Made by a program: the position numbers and the translations under genes
The notes under the pieces: generated by a model
The model's database searches: none
What the model saw: the letters and a program-made list of their open reading frames with translations, nothing else
Told to the model about the DNA's origin: nothing
Part shown: positions 6,373-8,206 of the stretch, piece by piece
How positions within the stretch are numbered: the stretch's first letter is position 1
Layout of the letters: each line of letters begins with the position of its first letter
Source of the DNA: an uncultured Clostridia bacterium
GTDB taxonomy: Bacteria > Bacillota > Clostridia > Lachnospirales > CAG-274
Direction of reading: 5' to 3'
Assembly: GCA_946630405.1 (NCBI GenBank)
Contig: CAMOYW010000026.1
Coordinates: 1-8,206 of the forward strand
Length of the DNA: 8,206 nucleotides

Positions 6373-6405
6373 GACACCTTTGCAATACAAACTTGCAAAG
6401 GTGTC
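6373..6405. repeat. Perfect 13-bp inverted repeat between isomerase and kinase genes
   Basis: GACACCTTTGCAA (6373-6385) and its exact complement (6393-6405) flank a 7-base spacer. The hairpin begins six bases after the isomerase stop. Neither strand shows a T run after the stem (minus strand continues TGTATTATAAG), so it is not a standard intrinsic terminator. It may protect the 3' end of the isomerase message, attenuate expression of the kinase, or bind a protein as DNA. The kinase ATG is only 16 bases beyond it. Confidence 0.75.
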
Positions 6406-6411
6406 GTTAAA

Positions 6412-7047
6412 TTAAAGTATAGATTTGATGTAGTCGGCGATCTCCTGATTTTTGCAGTTTGCAAAGAAAAGTTCGCTGAATTTTTCACCGGATACCGCAC
6501 CCTTTAAAAGCTCTTGGTCGATGTTTTTAAGGATGTAGAGCATGTCGGTGTGGGTCACTTTTTTAACCTCATCAAGAATCTTTTTGTTTCTCTGTTCGGG
6601 TACGACTCTTTCTTTGGGATAACCCTGACCGCTTACGCCCGAGAAAAGCTTCTCAAATGCATATTCAAGGTTGAGCTCCGCACCCCAGCCAAAGCCTTTT
6701 GCAAAGGGGAAAGCGGCGCAGTTTCCGTCGTTGATCTGTGCAAACATATAGCCGTCAGAAGGGTCTACAATGTGTCCGCAAAGTACACCGGGGAAAGAAT
6801 TGCATGCAAGCATGGCACCTTCGCCTGTACCGCAGCCCGTTACCACAAAATCTGCGGCACCGCTGTTAAGAAGTATTGCGGCAAGTATTCCGCACTGTAC
6901 GTAGGTAAGCTGTGCTTTATCATCTGCCGTGTACATGCCGTAGTTGTGTACCTCGTGTCCTTTGGGTTCAACTACCTTTTTGAGTGTGTTTACGATAAGT
7001 TCGTTTTTAGCCGCCTGGCTGTTTTCGTTGATCAATGCGATTTTCAT
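6412..7047 (-). CDS. dhuI: RpiB/LacA/LacB-family isomerase, probable DhuI (uronate isomerase)
   Basis: A 211-residue protein of the ribose-5-phosphate isomerase B fold, but longer than RpiB (about 150) by a C-terminal extension. The anion loop GCGTGEG (71-77) with C72, QLTYVQ (46-51), NSFPGVLCGHIVDP (83-96), QINDGN (104-109), AKGFGWGAEL (116-125) and YPKERVVPEQRN (143-154) match my memory of the streptococcal protein DhuI almost block by block. DhuI converts 4-deoxy-L-threo-5-hexosulose uronate, made from unsaturated glucuronate/iduronate, into 3-deoxy-D-glycero-2,5-hexodiulosonate. The DHG-type active-site start of RpiB (DHAG) is replaced here by NENS (7-10), which fits a different substrate. 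The ATG at 7047 has AAAGGAG six bases upstream; in-frame codons further upstream lie inside the permease gene. It follows the permease by 23 bp, so one transcript is likely. Fold is certain; DhuI function is inferred from resemblance and from the nearby KDPG aldolase. Confidence 0.9.
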   Translation of the reverse strand: MKIALINENSQAAKNELIVNTLKKVVEPKGHEVHNYGMYTADDKAQLTYVQCGILAAILLNSGAADFVVTGCGTGEGAMLACNSFPGVLCGHIVDPSDGYMFAQINDGNCAAFPFAKGFGWGAELNLEYAFEKLFSGVSGQGYPKERVVPEQRNKKILDEVKKVTHTDMLYILKNIDQELLKGAVSGEKFSELFFANCKNQEIADYIKSIL

Positions 7048-7053
7048 ATTATT

Positions 7054-7060
7054 CTCCTTT
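7054..7060 (-). promoter_or_regulatory. Ribosome binding site that fixes the isomerase start
   Basis: AAAGGAG on the minus strand lies six bases before ATG at 7047 in the 23-bp gap after the permease stop. It rules out the longer in-frame reading that starts inside the permease. Confidence 0.88.
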
Positions 7061-7070
7061 GTCTGTGTAT

Positions 7071-8206
7071 TTATGAAGGCAAGAACAGAGTTATCACAAA
7101 GCACAGCATGGCAAGAATGTACATGTATACATTCAGCTTTTCCCTGTGTCCCGTTAGGGTATGGATAATGCAATAGCTTATGATACCCACTGATATGCCT
7201 AATATTATACTGTTTAGAAGTGGCATCAAAAATATGGCAAGCACGGCAGGCATAGCTTCACCTATGTCTTTAAAGTCGATGTTTTTGATCGCCTGTACCA
7301 TTATGATGCCCGTTATTATAAGTGTTGTTGCCGTTGCCGCCGAAGGCATCAGCTTCATAAGAGGGGTTATAAACAAAGAACCGAAAAACATCAGTCCCGT
7401 AAAGACCGCAGTAAGTCCCGTTCGTCCTCCTTCGACTATGCCCGATACACTTTCGGCATAGGTAGATACGGAAGTTGCTCCGAGCATTGCGCCTATCCCC
7501 GTGGTCAAAGAGTCCATCTCAAGCATGTGAGGAATGGTCTTAGGTGTAGAGTTGGCATGTTCATCTCTTATAACTATGCTGTTCATGGCGATATAAACCG
7601 TTACCGTTTCCATTATATCCATGATGGCAAGCGATACTATTATCACAAGCAATGAAGATACGGAAGTGTATATTGCCGAAGAAGATGAAACATTTATAAG
7701 TCCGTAGAAATCGGGTTTAAACGTATTGAATGAACTTATCCCGTAGCTGAAAAGTTTTAGATCCGCTCCCTTTAAAAGTCCGAACGGAACGGCAAGCGCA
7801 ATACATATAAGCTTACCTATAAAAATAGCTCCGTGTATTCCCTTTTTTAAAAGTACTGCTATGATAAGCAAGCCGATAAGTGCAAGCAACGCCGTTCTTG
7901 TTGCTTCACTTTCAAGGGAACGGACATTGAATAAAACGGCAGAATCTATATTTGCCTTGTATTCGATGATGTGCCCTTTTAAAAGTCCTTTATGGATTAT
8001 AAACAGCCCCATACCTGCGGAAAGTGCAAGTTTAAGGTTGTTGGGGATGGCTTTGTGTATCTTTTCTTCCACTCCCGTAAGAGAAAGAATAAAGAAGACT
8101 ACAGCGGATATAAGTACAAGTGCAAGAGCCTGTGAATAACTGGATCCAAAGCCTTTACAAACCGTATAGGCAACGAAAGTGCGTATGGTAAGGGAAGGAC
8201 CCTGAA
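7071..8206 (-). CDS. NCS2 family (AzgA-like) permease, C-terminal 377 residues
   Basis: The frame is open to the right edge, so the N-terminus (perhaps 40-60 residues) is missing; a GTG at 8072 sits inside the conserved region and is not the start. Visible blocks fit the AzgA branch of NCS2 transporters, which import hypoxanthine, guanine or adenine with protons: AYTVCKGFG, FILSLTGVEEKIHKAIPNNLKLALSAGMGLF, a TM8-like DIMET (196-200 of the fragment), and GATSVSTYAESVSGIVEGGRTGLTAV in the TM9-TM10 area with its conserved glutamate. About ten hydrophobic helices are present. Oddities: just before AYTVC the protein reads GPSLTIRTFV where AzgA members usually read close to PGMGLNAFF, and DIMET replaces the usual DxFDT. 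Both lie near the substrate site. Neighbour is a uronate isomerase 23 bp downstream, not a purine gene, so the substrate is open. Family is sure, substrate is not. Confidence 0.88.
   Translation of the reverse strand, partial: QGPSLTIRTFVAYTVCKGFGSSYSQALALVLISAVVFFILSLTGVEEKIHKAIPNNLKLALSAGMGLFIIHKGLLKGHIIEYKANIDSAVLFNVRSLESEATRTALLALIGLLIIAVLLKKGIHGAIFIGKLICIALAVPFGLLKGADLKLFSYGISSFNTFKPDFYGLINVSSSSAIYTSVSSLLVIIVSLAIMDIMETVTVYIAMNSIVIRDEHANSTPKTIPHMLEMDSLTTGIGAMLGATSVSTYAESVSGIVEGGRTGLTAVFTGLMFFGSLFITPLMKLMPSAATATTLIITGIIMVQAIKNIDFKDIGEAMPAVLAIFLMPLLNSIILGISVGIISYCIIHTLTGHREKLNVYMYILAMLCFVITLFLPS

Noticed and set aside
6353..6392. Kinase promoter within the hairpin (TTGTAT, 17 bp, TATAAG)
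   Set aside because: The -35 match is poor (3 of 6), and transcription would begin at about the kinase ATG, so the message would be leaderless. Read-through from the isomerase seems more likely, although a leaderless message is not excluded.
6514..7176. Long plus-strand open frame (220 codons) opposite the isomerase
   Set aside because: It lies wholly antisense to a well-supported gene, has no ribosome site, and its product resembles no protein. Codon bias of the real gene keeps the opposite frame open.

Overview
The window looks like chromosome from a low-to-mid-GC Bacillota, most likely a gut Clostridia (Oscillospirales or Ruminococcaceae-like). The reasons are purine-rich Shine-Dalgarno sites (AAAGGAG), sigma-A promoters with 17-bp spacers, a glycolipid-type GT4 glycosyltransferase of Firmicutes type, and a zinc-ribbon protein kinase of a kind I associate with Clostridia. 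The lineage is inferred from style and protein resemblance, not from a search. All seven large genes and one small gene lie on the minus strand, so transcription reads from the right edge to the left. I see no IS element, CRISPR array, tRNA, rRNA or phage gene.

Right block (8206 to about 4805): the C-terminal part of an NCS2/AzgA-type permease enters from the right edge. It is followed after 23 bp by an RpiB-fold sugar-phosphate isomerase that closely resembles streptococcal DhuI, the 4-deoxy-L-threo-5-hexosulose-uronate isomerase. A perfect 13-bp hairpin then separates it from a 509-residue protein with two zinc ribbons, a Hanks-type kinase domain without a glycine-rich loop, and a C-terminal domain that resembles an XRE-like helix-turn-helix module.

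Middle block (4782 to 3701): a monocistronic unit with a consensus promoter, an operator-like dyad over its -35 box, a KDPG/KHG aldolase gene (eda/kdgA) fused to a VOC-like C-terminal domain, and a clear intrinsic terminator. In streptococci the DhuI-type isomerase and KDPG aldolase act in the same catabolism of unsaturated uronates from glycosaminoglycans or pectin, so this block and the isomerase probably serve one pathway.

Left block (3680 to 1): a good sigma-A promoter drives aspS, then a 49-codon ORF, a zinc-ribbon/TPR/single-TM protein, and a GT4 glycosyltransferase that runs off the left edge. The junctions are extremely tight (1-bp overlap, 4-bp ATGA overlap, 1-bp gap), which implies translational coupling. 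The AspRS has an unusual sequence at the anticodon-domain loop that normally reads like RDLGG/RDLGS.

The points most worth attention are the ribbon-kinase-HTH fusion sitting among uronate genes, the aldolase-VOC fusion, the divergent AspRS loop, the unannotated 49-aa ORF, and the permease whose usual GLNAFF motif is replaced. No wholly new defence or mobile system is evident.
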